Source: Pachyseris speciosa
Lineage: Eukaryota; Cnidaria; Anthozoa; Scleractinia; Pachyseridae
NCBI GenBank assembly: GCA_016490735.1
Contig: JAEMWC010000951.1
Coordinates: forward strand, 242,501-306,500
Length of the DNA stretch: 64,000 nt
Direction: 5' to 3'
This document shows positions 34,396 through 45,842 of the stretch, in pieces. Below the pieces are notes generated by a model. It was not told the DNA's origin and searched no databases. It saw nothing but the letters and a program-made list of their open reading frames with translations. How positions within the stretch are numbered: the stretch's first letter is position 1; every line of letters starts with the position of its first letter. The position numbers were made by a program, and so were the translations under genes.

Positions 34396-36686
34396 CATTA
34401 TAATAAAGTTTTGATATAACGCGCGCTCTGATTGGTTAAAACAGCGTACTTTATCAGAGTACAGATGCACGGCCGGCTACGGTCTCACGCAAATCGAGTC
34501 GACCCAAATGAAAAGTGGCCGACCAGTTTCTAAATTTTTCCTTCGGTTTTTATTTTGAGTGAGGCGTCTTATACGACCCAGAAATCGAGTATGAAAACAA
34601 GCTCTTAGCCTCAATGGATTTGGAAGATGCTTCTGCGAGTAACACCACAAATAACAGCATGATATTAATATCACGGGTGTTTTCAGAATTAGAAGTTGCT
34701 GAAATTGTGCGAGTCGCGCAGCGACAAGGGCAATTTCAGCAACCTCTGGAAACACAAGTGATATTAACCCTTAATTTCACGAGGACTCATTCCAATTACG
34801 TGTTAAAAACAGAAAGGTAAAATCTTCTCAACAATGCCAAGGCACGTCGAAAAACAGTCAGCCAAGCGAAGAAAAAACACTTTCCTTCGCAAGCCAAACA
34901 AACAAACAACTCAACTACTTTTTAATTTGCGTCCAAAACGAGTGTAGATGATTATTATTTACATCAAGTCGAGAGATAAATATGAGTTTCAGTCCTGAAC
35001 AAAAGTAACAAAGATCAAACCAAATGTTCAAAGCTTATATTTATTTACCTGCGCTGTAGACTGAGGTTCCACCACTTGAAAATACACATCCACTTAAAAA
35101 CAGGCCTCCGTAAACAACAAACCGTTTGTCCCAACGGTTTCTACCGAGTTTGAGCTACTCGTTCCTCTAATTAATGGTAAACTGTTCTTTGAACCTTTTT
35201 CGGTGAGCTGCAAGATGCCATGGTAAAGTAAAAGCCCTTGAGGCGTTGAATCATTTTCTTTTTCAACCACACAATTCAGCTACGCCGGGCTCCATCGAAG
35301 TCGATCCAAGTTTTAAGCTTTTCACGTGAAACCTCTTTTGCTATTCCGTTTATCACTCGGAAATTCATCTTCCTGAGTATCTTTTAAATCTAGCTCTTGA
35401 TCTTTACAGCTTTTTTAGCGAATTTCAGCTCATGGCCAGAATTAAATTTCACGCACGCGCAGTAGCTACTGACACTTAGAAAAAATCTACGAACACAAAC
35501 AACAGAATTTTACAGAGATATGTGAGAAGGCACAACTTCCACAATAAATAGCACGAGCTGCAAGAAAGATAAACAATTTGTTCGATCTCATATTGAAAGT
35601 GTAACGTGTTTAGATATTAGTTTTGGCAAAATTGAATTCGCAGATTTAAGTTTCGCACTTCCCAGCAAAAAAAGTACAAACAATATATTTTACCTTCGTC
35701 TTCCATACAAATGTCTATAAAATCGACCATCGCGCTCCAAAATGTCACTTTTCGTTGGTTCCTGACAACAACACAATTGACAAATTCGCATTTGTTCGGT
35801 CCGAAACTTCAAGAAGACATTCGTCTCTTTCACATTTCAGTGTTTTCGTCCTCTGAAAATGCATCCTCGTCCTTCCCATCTCATCCAAACAAAGGTAAAA
35901 GTTCGGCTCGTAATACAAACACTCGGTAGCGTGACGACTTCAATCATTCGAGGATCCCTGCGTGTTAAAATACTGTCTTCACTTCACAACATCTTTGTTC
36001 ATTTTTCGCCACCATATTGCTCTAATAACTTGGTGTAGGCCTAAGTACTAGTTTATTGCTTTAGTACAGGACTAATGATTGGTCCTATTGTATGGCCACC
36101 ATAGTGATTATATAAGAAAACCCATTATTGGTGAAATAAACAAACAAGGTAAAATTGCCGCGAAATATAAATAAATATGACTTATGAATGACTTGTACAC
36201 ATGACTAAGAATATAAACTGTTGAGGTATTATTTAATTTATTTTTTTTGTAATCCATACCTCGTCTTTATCGTTCAACTTTTTCATACAAAACGATCGAA
36301 GATGTGTTATCTCATCCCTAGAGCCTGCGTCTCGGTCAGCGGTGCAGCGTGCAAAAGTGAAATGAATTTCTGGCCATGGGATTTTACTGAACAATTTGCT
36401 TTTCGATCCCGATTTTAGGCCAAAAAACTGCTCGCGACTACTCGCACTTTGATGGTTTCCGAACTTAGATGATTTGACATTTTGACAGCTTTGGTCTGTT
36501 TCAACCAATAAAATGTTTTGAACCATTCTAACAAGGATTGTGATTGGTCTGTTTTAGCGTACCTTATCAGAGTACAGATGTACGGAGTGTGTACGGCTGA
36601 CGCCACTCGTACGATTTGGAAAATAAAGTTTTCCGAAAATTTTAGCCGAATGCGTGGCGAAATTAAGAAATTCTTTATTATAAAAC
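34396..36686. other. No gene recognised; dispersed repeat traces
   Basis: ACTTTATCAGAGTACAGATG (about 34450) recurs as ACCTTATCAGAGTACAGATG (about 36562), each after an ATTGGT phrase, suggesting two copies of a small repeat. A 68-codon ORF at 34614 (MDLEDASASNTTNNS) and a 72-codon ORF at 35711 have no recognisable domain. Confidence 0.4.
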
Positions 36687-36868
36687 AAATAAAGAAGCCT
36701 CGCCTGTGATCTGTTCTGTTGTAAAGCACTTAGGAAGCAGACAGAGCACTCAAGAAGTAGGGAAAACACTCAAATACGTCTCGTGTTTCCCCTACACTTC
36801 TTTCGTACTATATCCGCTTCCTGCGTGCTTTACAACAGAACACATCACAGGCGAGGCTTCTTTATTTG
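36687..36868. mobile_element. Foldback element, 182 bp
   Basis: AAATAAAGAAGCCTCGCCTG at 36687 is mirrored by CAGGCGAGGCTTCTTTATTT ending at 36868. Arms extend about 75 bp inward (CTGTTGTAAAGCAC / GTGCTTTACAACAG). Confidence 0.9.
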
Positions 36869-36879
36869 CTAATTTGATT

Positions 36880-37370
36880 TGATTTCCGCAGTTCGTGTAT
36901 GATTTATTTCATATATAATTCACATTCTTTTCTTTCACGGGAACATATGAACCCATAATTGACCTGCTCCCAACGTCAGTGGCTTCATAGCTCGGTTGGT
37001 TAGAGTGTCGCACCGGTCATCCTGAATTTTTTTCAGGCTTCTTTTCGCAATTGCATAAATTGCGTTCACAACTGCGAGGATCATTCATCATTTGATTTCA
37101 TTTCCGCAGTTCATGTATGATTTATTTCATATGTAATTCACATTCATTCATTCACGGGAACATATGAACCCATAATTGACATGCTCCCAACGTAGGTAGC
37201 TTCATAGCTCAGTTGGTTAGAGTATCGCACCGGTCATCGCGAGGTCACGGGTTCAAATCCCGTTGAAGTCCTGAATTTTTTTTCAGGCTTCTTTTCGCAA
37301 TTGCATAAATTGCGTTCACACAAGGCTGCGAGGATCATTCTTCATTTGATGTAATTCCTGTGTTGCACTG
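36880..37370 (+). mobile_element. Tandem tRNA-Thr-like SINE monomers
   Basis: Two successive units with CTTTTCGCAATTGCATAAAT at about 37039 and 37289 (250-bp period). The first tRNA-like head (about 36981-37020) lacks its 3' half, cut from the anticodon loop directly to CCTGAATTTTTTT. The second is complete. Confidence 0.8.
37199..37270 (+). tRNA. tRNA-Thr-like sequence in SINE (probably not functional)
   Basis: A box TAGCTCAGTTGG and B box GGTTCAAATCC intact; loop CCGGTCA places GGT as anticodon with C33; acceptor GCTTCA/TGAAGT pairs. The anticodon stem has a bulge. Confidence 0.45.
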
Positions 37371-37965
37371 TGTGAATACAATGTTTATGAGATGTGTGAC
37401 CTTTAGCGTCTTTTTTTTGTAAAATTCACTGTTTTTGTTCCATGTCCTAACGTATTGTAGTATTGTCAGATTGTTATTTTGAAGTTAATGAAGGACTATT
37501 AAAAAATAAAATCACTTAAATCTTTTACACTTCTTTATTTTTTTAGTCGATTAATTTAGTCACGAACAAAACCATTTTAGAGAAATATAGTAGACTAATT
37601 ACGGGCCCCTGATATTTTGAACGAGTCAAGCATTTAGCCTTTCTTCCGGCCTTTCTCTAAAAAAAAAAAGAACATAAAGGTAGACAGCACTCAGCAGTAT
37701 GACAATGAAAATGAATTATTTTAAATCGTCATCACGAATATGTTATTCTGTTTTTGTTGTTGTTGCTGCTGCTGCTGTTTTATGTTTTTGCGCTCTTTCA
37801 GGGGACTTAGGCGAGTGCTAACAAGCTCACACTTTTTTGTATTAACACAGTTAAATACTTTTTCGCACATTTAACAGCTGCATCGTACTCTAATGAATAA
37901 CGTATCCTATACGTTGCTCATGATTTGAAAAACGAACTAATCTCCAGGACCAGACCAGGCCCCAT

Positions 37966-38116
37966 TTGTTCAAAGAGCGGTAACTCTTTCCAACGGATAA
38001 GTCGCTATCCAGCGTATAAAATGTTATGGGACTAAACTTTGTGACCGATACATTTTCTCCGCCGGATAACGAGATATCCGCTGGACAGAGTTATCAGCTC
38101 TCTGAACAACTGGGCT
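37966..38116. mobile_element. MITE with GTTGTTCAAAGAGCGG-type ends, copy A
   Basis: Left TTTGTTCAAAGAGCGGTAAC and right CAGCTCTCTGAACAACTGGG form inverted ends, with inner CGGATAAGTCGCTATCC and CCGGATAACGAGATATCC. Related copies are at 43570-43715, 52103-52247 and 57894-58030. This one was duplicated with the surrounding segment. Confidence 0.8.
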
Positions 38117-38267
38117 CAGGAGGACAGTTGTGACGTTTGTTCTGGGTACTCTCAGCAACAGACTGGCTATCCCGGTCCCGCGGGTTATCCCTGCTATTAG
38201 TTATCTTTGTGTGAAGACCGACTAGTACTGTAGATATTAAAATTATTGTACATTTTTTCTTGTATAG

Positions 38268-38421
38268 AATGTGGTGCCGTGGTAAACAATTCCCTTACAA
38301 GCCCTGGCTATCCAATTTATTACCAGCCCAATAAGCACTGTACGTACTGGGTTCCAGTCCCAGAGGGCACGTCACTGATGATTGACTTTGAATTTGATCT
38401 GGAAAATCACACCTCATGCAG
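38268..38421 (+). CDS. CUB domain, first-half exon, copy 1
   Basis: Exon between TTGTATAG and CAG|GTAATT, phase 1 in, phase 2 out. It encodes the N-terminal half of a CUB domain: (E)CGAVVNNSLTSPGYPIYYQ, then KHCTYWVPVPEG and LMIDFEFDLENHTSC. The C-G...LTSPGYP...C.YW pattern is diagnostic. Cys 1 and 2 give the first disulfide and the HTSC Cys pairs with one in the next exon. With the exon at 40022 it makes a complete 116-residue module with all four Cys. CUB domains act in secreted and membrane proteins as protein-protein binding modules. The intron to the second half is 1.6 kb and holds a SINE and a dispersed repeat. The preceding in-phase exon is the Ig exon at 28738. Confidence 0.85.
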
Positions 38422-39158
38422 GTAATTATAACTAAGGGTAACTTTAAAGTTAACATGAAATATGCTCTACAGATGTTATTCATCTAAGGCCGGTTGTTAG
38501 ACAGCCGATTAAAAAGTATACATCTCGCACACGTTAAAAATATCCTTTACAGCTGCTTTTATGAGAAGAGTAAACACAGAATGCCTGAGCCAAAACTGAT
38601 CAGGGGCAAAAATTTATAAATCTATTATAATTATAAAAATCCACAAAAATAAGAAATTGCGCCAGTATCAAAGGTTCAACTGATAAATCCTGCGTTACTG
38701 CTTTCACGTGCTTTGAACAACTGGGTGCCAAATGCACAAAACATTCTGAACATTCTCGAATCACAACTTATGTTTACTGGAAGACGTGACGTTAGTAACC
38801 AAAGATTGAAACTTAAATCAATGCAAATAATAAAAAGAATGGTAAATAAACAACGACAACAAAAAGTCACACACACCATGCACAGATTTCAAAATACCAG
38901 TCAACATCTTTCGTATTGGATCCTTTAGGGATCTGACGCGATGTTCCATAACTTACCGGTAGCCTCGCAGTGTGCCAAACATTCCTAACTCATAGGAAAT
39001 TAGAAAAGCACTGTTAATAAATGGTCTTCAAAAACTACAACTATTGATAAAAATCTGAAGATACGAATGATCATAGCAGTTATGAACATTACTTCAGTGG
39101 CCATCATGCACCACTCACGGGTATATTACGAACCAACAAAATCAACCAGCTCCCAGTT

Positions 39159-39230
39159 GGCTTGTTAGCTCAGTTGGTAGAGCACTGCACCGGTATTGCA
39201 GACGTCATGAGCTCAACTCCCGTACAAGCC
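39159..39230 (+). tRNA. tRNA-Thr-like sequence inside CUB intron, copy A
   Basis: Acceptor GGCTTGT/ACAAGCC pairs fully, A box TTAGCTCAGTTGG is intact, and the anticodon stem CTGCA/TGCAG is perfect with loop CCGGTAT (GGT, Thr). U33 is replaced by C and the B box is damaged (GAGCTCAACTCC). The duplicated copy at 53375 has the opposite pattern: a mismatch in the anticodon stem but a good B box. Read as a SINE head; a rarely active tRNA-Thr gene cannot be excluded. Confidence 0.5.
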
Positions 39231-39483
39231 AGAATTTTCTTTTCAGTCTTTGTTTTCACTACTGCTTAAACAGTGTTCATAACTGCCAGCGATGACCATT
39301 CATATCTTTATTCTTCAATCCGCAGTTCAAATATATGATTTTCATACATGTATATTCATTGTCACATGATAAAATTCTGTTCTGCAGGCTCACTATTGAG
39401 AATAAATAGCCCGGCACAGCCTACCGGTGAAATGTTTCCGTATTGTTTCTATTTAATTGTTTAGTTCATACTTTTATTGCTGC

Positions 39484-39660
39484 AATGGAGCGTTTTTATT
39501 CACGTGACTACCGGCCATATTGGTTTACTGAAACTAAAGAAAGTATCTGCATAGAGTTCAATTCTCAGAGGTTTAGTTTGAGACACCAGCATGGTCATCG
39601 TTTCTTTGTTTGGAACACCGGCAACATGGCCGCCGCGACATCATGTGAAAACACTCTGCA
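39484..39660. repeat. Dispersed repeat with CAACATGGCCGCC block in CUB intron, copy A
   Basis: Open in one frame (MERFYSRDYRPYWFTETKES, IEFNSQRFSLRHQHGHRFFV) and conserved in both duplicated introns. Lack of a domain and the promoter-like GGCAACATGGCCGCCGCGAC end suggest a repeat rather than an exon. The downstream CRE-like TGACGTCA seen in copy B is mutated here. Confidence 0.5.
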
Positions 39661-40021
39661 GCGTTTGGTTTGTCGATCGGTTCTGTGTTCTCAACAGGCA
39701 GTTTGGATGGTGCTCATTTCCAATGTTAATCCCAATGCAGTAAAAGGGTTTTTAAGAGGTGAATCATGCAGGAAAAAATAGTTGTTGAATAAAAGGGTAT
39801 ATATACTTCGCCATCAGAAATCCTTCAGCACTAAGCGATTGATGGCCTTACACCACACCTCTCAATTATCCACTGACCCGCCCCTCACCCCGTGATCTTG
39901 AGCTGTACGTAAAGGAAATAACGTACCAGCTTCAGATAACAAATTTGTCTCGCTTGGTCTTGTTTTGTTAAAGTAGTGCGGGCCTTTTCTAACGTATTTA
40001 ACACAAATGTTTTCTTCACAG

Positions 40022-40215
40022 GAATGATTATTTGAAGATTACTGATGAGAAGGGCCAGTCAGTAGGGGTGTACTGTGGTACGAAGACTGAGGAAACTGTT
40101 GAAGTTGCTGGAGATTATGCAGTGATAATATTCCACTCTAATTGGTATAGAGAAGGAAAAGGATTTCGGATGCTTTTCCGTATTAAGGACAGCGGATCAA
40201 GCTCAACAACAATAG
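40022..40215 (+). CDS. CUB domain, second-half exon, copy 1
   Basis: Exon after TTTTCTTCACAG, phase 2 in, ending ATA G|GTAGGA in phase 1. It completes the domain started at 38268. NDYLKITDEKG carries the Asp of the C-x-x-D-[YF]-L calcium-site motif and VGVYCGTKTEE supplies the fourth Cys. YAVIIFHSN and KGFRMLFRI are the final strands (V.I.F.S......GF...F). A short Ser/Thr stretch (SGSSSTTI) follows the module as a linker. Because the two-exon module enters and leaves in phase 1, it can be joined to an Ig exon on either side without frame change. No stop or frameshift is present. Confidence 0.85.
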
Positions 40216-40396
40216 GTAGGACCAATGACAGGTAGTAAATAAATTGATGTGGCTGTACTTTTCTTTCTGAAGCAAACGCTTTTTCATAGAGGGATCCATA
40301 GAATTTGTAAGGAATTGTGATTGCTATAGTAATATCGCGGAAAACTTCAAATCTTCGGTGAGAGCTAAACAAATACTAATTTTCTTGTGCAAGCAG

Positions 40397-40471
40397 GCTT
40401 AGATAGCAGAATATCTGTTACCGATATACCTGCGAGTCCTGCATCTCCGATGAACAAAATGTCCCAAGAGG
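40397..40471 (+). CDS. Possible Ser/Pro linker exon, copy 1 (tentative)
   Basis: After TTGTGCAAGCAG a 75-bp block reads LDSRISVTDIPASPASPMNK and is 1-1 phase if the donor is G|GTCATA. It is present also at 54614-54688 with the same frame open. The donor is weak, and without splicing the frame stops 40 bases later (TAA after PSGH). So this is either a linker exon, an alternative C-terminus, or intron. Confidence 0.3.
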
Positions 40472-40855
40472 GTCATAAAGACTTCCGGCTGAGTCCATCT
40501 GGACACTAATACTTATTTTCTGGCTGTACTTTTCTTTTTGAAGATAAAAAGCATAGAGAGCATAGAGGGATCCATAAAGTTTGCAATTATTTGTCGTTGC
40601 TATAATAATATCGCGGAAAATTTGCGGAGGAGATGTGATTCCACAGTAATTTCCTTTCCTTCGTAAGGAAGCGGTGTTTATACCACCATAAAAATCCGTG
40701 GGAGATCGAGAGCAAATACTTTTTTATCCCGAAATTTGGTTTTCACATTCAGTTAATATTATCGGCGCGATAGCAAATATCCATGTACACCAACAGAGGG
40801 AGCACTTTCAAGTGAGTAAAATTTCCGCACATCCCCATACGTTAAAGTGCACCTA

Positions 40856-41657
40856 ACCCCAAAATATTTTTTTCGCTTAAATAAATCTTTACACCTGTTC
40901 GAAACACACTGCGCCTTTTTGCGCCTTTTTAAACCAAATCTTGTCTTTTTATAGGCTGTAAAAGTTACGAATCATCTGTCCCACGACCGAGCTAGTAAGG
41001 GGCATGGGTCTATTCCTTACATGACGTCACAAACTGCTTTGCATGCATGTTTACAAAGACTTTAACCGCGGTCAAACGTAAAAAATAAGAAAAGTCCTTT
41101 AAAGATAAGATTTTTACGTTGAGAGCTCAAAGATGATGAGTCTTTCATCAGTCTGTGAGTTAACTAAATCATTTCATAAATTACTAAAAAAGTTTTAAGG
41201 ATTTTAAAGCGAAGAATGTGGAAACTGTTCGGCGTGCTGTATTCTTGTTTTCTGTTTCAATGCGCGACTTCAGGAAAACCGATTCACATTATTGTTCCTA
41301 AAACTTTTTTAGTAATTCATAAAATGATTTAGTAAACTCACAGACTGAAGAAAAACTTATCATCTTTGAGCTCTCAACGTAAAAACCTTATCTTTTAAGG
41401 ACTTTTCTTATTTTTTACGTTTGACCGCGGTTAAACAAAGACTTAATGCGATGGAAATCGGTTTGTGACGTCATGTAAGGAATAGACCCATGCCCCTTAC
41501 TAGCGCGGTCGTAGGACAGATGATGGCTAAATTTCGTAACTTTTGCAGCCTACAAAAAGTCAATATTTGGTTTTAAAGGCTCAAAACGGCGCAATACGTT
41601 TCGTACAGGTGCAAAGATTTATTTAAGCGAAAACAATTTTTTGGGGTTAGGTGCACT
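40856..41657. mobile_element. 802-bp foldback MITE in a TTAA target
   Basis: AGTGCACCTAACCCC at 40856 is mirrored by GGGGTTAGGTGCACT ending at 41657. Inverted arms of roughly 300 bp continue to the centre (CCGCGGTCAAACGTAAAAAA / TTTTTTACGTTTGACCGCGG). TTAA flanks both ends (40852-40855 and 41658-41661). TTAA duplications and blunt short ends are typical of piggyBac and Kolobok superfamilies; which one is undecided. Confidence 0.92.
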
Positions 41658-42147
41658 TTAATTATGTATAAAGTTTGTGACTCAAACTCTATACTTGCTT
41701 GCCGTGTTTAGGGCTAGTATGACAGTCATACATGTACAATTAATGCATGGCGCTATGCAGAAATCTTTCCAGATATAAAAGCCGAAAGCCGCTCGAAAAT
41801 CTATGCTCGACGTGCGCGAGCATAGCATCGCATTCATCGCCGGCTGTACTGAATAAACCCGAATCTTTGCTATTTTGAAGGGCACGACTACCAAACTTGG
41901 CTACCTCACTAACTTTCAAGTGCTTTCTTTAGCAAAACCAATAATAGGTACAAGAAGCGCTTATAAATTCCCGAGCGAGCCGTCGATTTTTCTTGCACAA
42001 CTTTCACTGATGCGAACACAAGGCAATATAACGACAAACCATATGTAGCAATTTTGAAGAGCCATTTCCCGAACTTAAATCGCGCAAACATAGACAAGTT
42101 TGGTATCACAAAAAAAATGTCGTTTTCAATTGCATCGTTGCATTTAT

Positions 42148-42440
42148 AATGTGCGCTTGCGCAGACGATAATAAGCCCTAGATCCCGCGCAGAGTCGCCT
42201 GAACGGCTAGTAATCCCAAAAACCAGTACGAAAAACAACTCCGAAATGCTTTAAAACTACCTGAATATTAAGCTAAGATGTTAAAGTTTTTAAAATACGC
42301 TTGCGCAGACGATATTTTGCTCGAGATCCCGCGCAGAGTCGCCTGAAAGGCTAGTAAGCCCAAAAACCCGTACGAAAAAAAAAAACCGAAATGCTTTAAA
42401 ACTACCTGAATATTGAGCTAAGAATGTTACAGTTTTTAAT
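42148..42440. repeat. Tandem duplication of about 145 bp
   Basis: CGCTTGCGCAGACGAT at 42153 recurs at 42298. Each is followed by AGATCCCGCGCAGAGTCGCC and ends in AAATGCTTTAAAACTACCTG. Confidence 0.85.
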
Positions 42441-42601
42441 CCCGGAGGTGCGTTTAGGTCCTTTAAAGCGGTATACGAATGACACAATAAAAAGGTGCCA
42501 AATCTACTTTCCATTTGAGTCAGCCATATTAGTGGGCGTGACCGTGTAATTCAATATCAAAATATGAAGCTTGTGGGATGTAGTGTTTAGTTAATCTGAA
42601 A

Positions 42602-42742
42602 ACCACTCATTGGCAACTAAGGACACGTGGTAGCAGGCGTTACCTATTAAATCTACCAAATAATAAGCTGCCATGGACAGCTGTTTTGGTAGACGTAAGG
42701 GGTAATGCCCGCTACCACGTGACCTTAATTCCCAATGAGTGG
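42602..42742. mobile_element. Foldback element, 141 bp
   Basis: CCACTCATTGGCAACTAAGG at 42602 is mirrored by CCTTAATTCCCAATGAGTGG ending at 42742. Arms include CACGTGGTAGC / GCTACCACGTG. A third solo end (GGCCTTAGTGCCCAATGAAT) is at about 42938. Confidence 0.88.
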
Positions 42743-42965
42743 CTTTCAGCTTTACCACATACCACAACCTTCACATTTTCACTGCTTGTTTTATTCATGT
42801 GGGTAATTGAGCCTGGGTACTAGCTATGCCATGCTGTTGAGGCCTAACAAGGCCGAAACAACTGTCCAATAACATGGCTGCTAATGCTCAGACTCAAACT
42901 TTAATTGGTAGGCTCAAGGGGGGGCCACTACCAAGTGGCCTTAGTGCCCAATGAATGGCTTCCAG

Positions 42966-43565
42966 CCTACCCAGACACATCAATTTAGGAGGTATTCTTC
43001 TAATTCAATATGAGACTATTTGTACGGGAGACTTTAATATGTTCATCAAGCCTACCCTGCTACAGAAGTGAAATTTCGAAAAGGAAAAAGATAAATAATA
43101 CATTTTTTAAGCTTGAATCACTGCGGTCCTTCATCCTTCAGTAGACGACAGGGCTTTAAAGAAGCAAATTAGATTACAACAGATATAAAAACGAAAAAGC
43201 TTAGTATTAGGGTCGACGTATTGAAAGGGAAATTAACTGTCACTGTAAAAGCTTCAGATACCGGGCGAGCTTATTAACAGAATTTCTAACACAATTAATT
43301 TACTGTTTATCGATAAAAATTTTAAACACACGCAGCCCCATGCATTAATCTCACTCGGTATACAAGTTGCATTCTATGAAATAGCTTTTATAAGTCGAGA
43401 GTTTTTTCGGCAGTCTTTAAAATAATTCTGGGTTCTTTAGGGGCAGTTAGCTTTACTTATCTATCTTCCAGGTTCCATGTCATTTTCTTGCCATGCTATC
43501 CGTCGTAATTCAGTAAAGAAAAGGTGACTGATTTTCACCATGGCAACGGACCGGCTAGTGGTTTA
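42966..43565. other. No gene recognised
   Basis: AT-rich stretch without supported feature. Confidence 0.4.
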
Positions 43566-43715
43566 TCGGTGGATAGTTATTCATCGCCCTATTCAGGCTT
43601 TGTTGACTGCGACGTTTTATCCACTGGATAACTATCCGGTGGATAGCAGTTTTATCCGGTGCATAGGATTAACCAGTGGCAAACGTTTTCCGCTCTTTGA
43701 ACAACAGGGGCCAGT
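43566..43715. mobile_element. MITE related to the TTGTTCAAAGAGCGG family, copy D
   Basis: Repeated TATCCACTGGATAAC / TATCCGGTGGATAGC phrases and the right end CCGCTCTTTGAACAACAGGG (about 43691-43710) match the family at 37966 and 52103; the left end is diverged. Confidence 0.55.
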
Positions 43716-44524
43716 TGCAGTCTTTGAAGCAAATGGTCAATGCGTTTATCCAAGGCTCTTGATCTTTAATTTCAGCGAAGTTATCAACATCTTTTTGTCT
43801 CCAAAATTCAAAGTACGGATGCCGAAGTACATCTCTGCTATTGCCTCTTGCTAATAACTCAAAGCGTCAACCCGACCCCTTGAGTCCTGACTCGTAAGCG
43901 ATCACTTCCCGTAAGCGAATGCCTATGCAAAAGCATGAATACTCTGCTTTCCACTGATCTCCAAACTGCGAACAATAAAATAGCGAATAGTTCCAGATTT
44001 AATAATGCACATGTTTAAGCATATCAATGGGAAAAGTCCAAAGCCTGCTGTAAAACCATACCTCTGACGACGAACTAACGAACACTTGTACTTGTTGTAA
44101 AGAGAAGCCAGGCTGAGAGACGCTTCTGTCAGTTCTGGATACATGGTCAGGTACACACAGTGCAAGTGAGCTCAGTCCATCTTGGTCAACACTTCCCAGT
44201 TTGTACGAGCTCTCGAAACAAATTGAAGTCAAGTCTGAAAATAGGGATTACTTTCCATGCAAGGGACCACAAGAGGCCATAATAAGTTGTGGCAGTAAGA
44301 GAGTCTCTCCAGAAATCCCTTTGGATTCAATCTGTGCTTTACAGTTAAATATGAAGAATTTTCTTGTAATTCTTTGGGAGATTATACTGCATTTTTGTCG
44401 AAAGTCTTGAAGTCATAAACCTGTGCATGATTTGTATTTCTACAGTCTTATTGTTTGTATGGCAGGGGCCCAATATTCCATTACACTGTTCAAAGCTAAA
44501 AAGCCAAAATCAGTAAATGGTGCC
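43716..44524. other. No gene recognised
   Basis: Short ORFs on both strands only. Confidence 0.4.
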
Positions 44525-44958
44525 ATACCGTCGGTTGCATCTACCCGTGAACGCTCGCGCTAAAAACATGTTTTCAACTGACGTCAAACGTCTGTGTTTT
44601 AGGTGTCAAACTTTGAAGTTTTCCCGCCCAAACTCGAGTTTGCGTGATCTCAAACGTCTATATTTCAGGTGTCAAACTTTGAATTTTTTCCGCCCAAACG
44701 CGAAGTTCTCTCGACAGAGTCAGTGCTCTCGTGGTTCACTGTCATCGTAGTCTAGAAAATATGAGAAAAACCTGCGAAAATCACTAATATGTGGCGAAAT
44801 CTCAAAGTTTGATACCTGAAACATAGACGTTTGAGGTCACGTAAGCTTAAGTTTGGGCGGGGAAACTTTAAAGTTTGACACCTAAAACATAGACGTTTGA
44901 CGTCAGTTGAAAACATGTTTTTAGCGCGAGCGTTCACAGGTAGATGCAATCGACGGTA
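44525..44958. mobile_element. Foldback element, 434 bp, with internal direct repeats
   Basis: ACCGTCGGTTGCATCTACC near 44527 is mirrored by GGTAGATGCAATCGACGGT ending near 44956. Each arm holds two direct copies of an AAACGTCT.T.TTT.AGGTGTCAAACTTTGAA unit. The two long ORFs (plus and minus) with matching N-termini are produced by the arms. Confidence 0.9.
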
Positions 44959-44967
44959 GTTCTCCAC

Positions 44968-45842
44968 ACGGGTAGGTACATTTCATTGACCCCCAGTCCA
45001 TGGACTACCATGAAGGACTGTTAAATAGACTACCAAAATCGACTGCCCTCAATTACCCACCTTGAAAAAAAATTACTAAAGCTTGTTTTTTTACTCGATT
45101 GAGCGCAATATCTACCATCTTTTTGCTGCTGTTGTTGTTGTTTTTTTAATGCTGCTGGTCAGCTTTTTTGCAGACGCATTCATTCGTTGCGCGTGATGGC
45201 TGACACGTTGGATGGCTGGTCGGAGACAGGCTACGAGCTCATATGCCTGCTGTACTTTTACGGTAAATGAACCCTCCAGCAAAAAAAAAAAAAAACAAAG
45301 CTGAGTAAAACTAGCGGCCACTAACCGGCGGCCATTAAACATCGTCTCAAAGCAGAATTAAAGAGTAGAAATTCCGAAACTAGAACCGAAATAAAATGAA
45401 ATGCATTGCTGAGAATGTTAGAACGACAAAGACCAGTGCTGGCATCGTGTTTAACAAATTTTGTTGCAGCGCTGAGAAAATTTTCCGAGCTGTTAATGTT
45501 CAGCTTATAACAAAACACTTTCATATCCTGAAAATACCGCAAGAGTTAAATAACTTAACTAATGGACGCCGCACCTCTGTAAATATGCTCATGGGCCAGT
45601 CTATTCAACACAAAGCGAACAACCACTATTTCAGCAAAGGTTACAGCGGCATTCACGGTTAAAAATATATATGACGATCGCTTTTAAAAGTTTTACATAT
45701 ACTTTAATACTGTTCGATGTGTTGTAAAAACGAGAAAAATCGCTTCTTGTTGTTTTCGTTATTCTGTTCGTCTGCAGGACCAGTTTTTGTGCCAGGTATC
45801 ACACAAATTTCAAGAAGCCGTTTCTTGAAGCATAACCTTGCC
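44968..45842. other. No gene recognised
   Basis: An 88-codon ORF at 45396-45662 (MKCIAENVRTTKTSAG, CCSAEKIFRAVN) has no recognisable domain. A GTTGTTGTTG tract lies at 45130. Confidence 0.35.

Larger units (their letters stand above)
37376..40640 (+). repeat. Segmental duplication, copy A (CUB exons and introns)
   Basis: Collinear with 51535-54860 through exons, introns, a SINE and a MITE. Examples: AAAATCACTTAAATCTTT (37509 and 51681), TTCTGAACATTCTCGAATCA (38742 and 52949), ATGGAGCGTTTTTATTCACG (39485 and 53697). Intron sequence is nearly as similar as exon sequence, indicating recent duplication. Confidence 0.9.
40640..42500. repeat. Long dispersed repeat, copy 2 of 3 (with nested MITE)
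   Basis: ATTCCACAGTAATTTCCTTT to the TACGTTAA site matches 7560-7827, and ATTATGTATAAAGTTTGTGA onward matches 7828 and 63561 onward. The region 41700-42240 matches 63600-64000. Both copies keep an open minus-strand frame with IPNLSMF and FGKWLFKIAT phrases, possibly remnant coding, but no domain is recognised. Confidence 0.8.

Noticed and set aside
34614..34820. Possible small gene (MDLEDASASNTTNNS)
   Set aside because: No recognisable domain or splice context, and it lies among repeat traces.
38295..38483. Minus-strand ORFs over the CUB and Ig exons
   Set aside because: Shadows of the plus-strand exons, which have domains and splice sites.
39443..39781. 112-codon ORF conserved at 53655 as a possible exon
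   Set aside because: Conservation is explained by the segmental duplication; no domain, no matching splice phase, and it resembles a dispersed repeat.
44517..44967. Two ORFs on opposite strands with the same internal sequence (RRLHLPVNARAKNMFS)
   Set aside because: They are the two arms of a foldback element, not paralogous genes.
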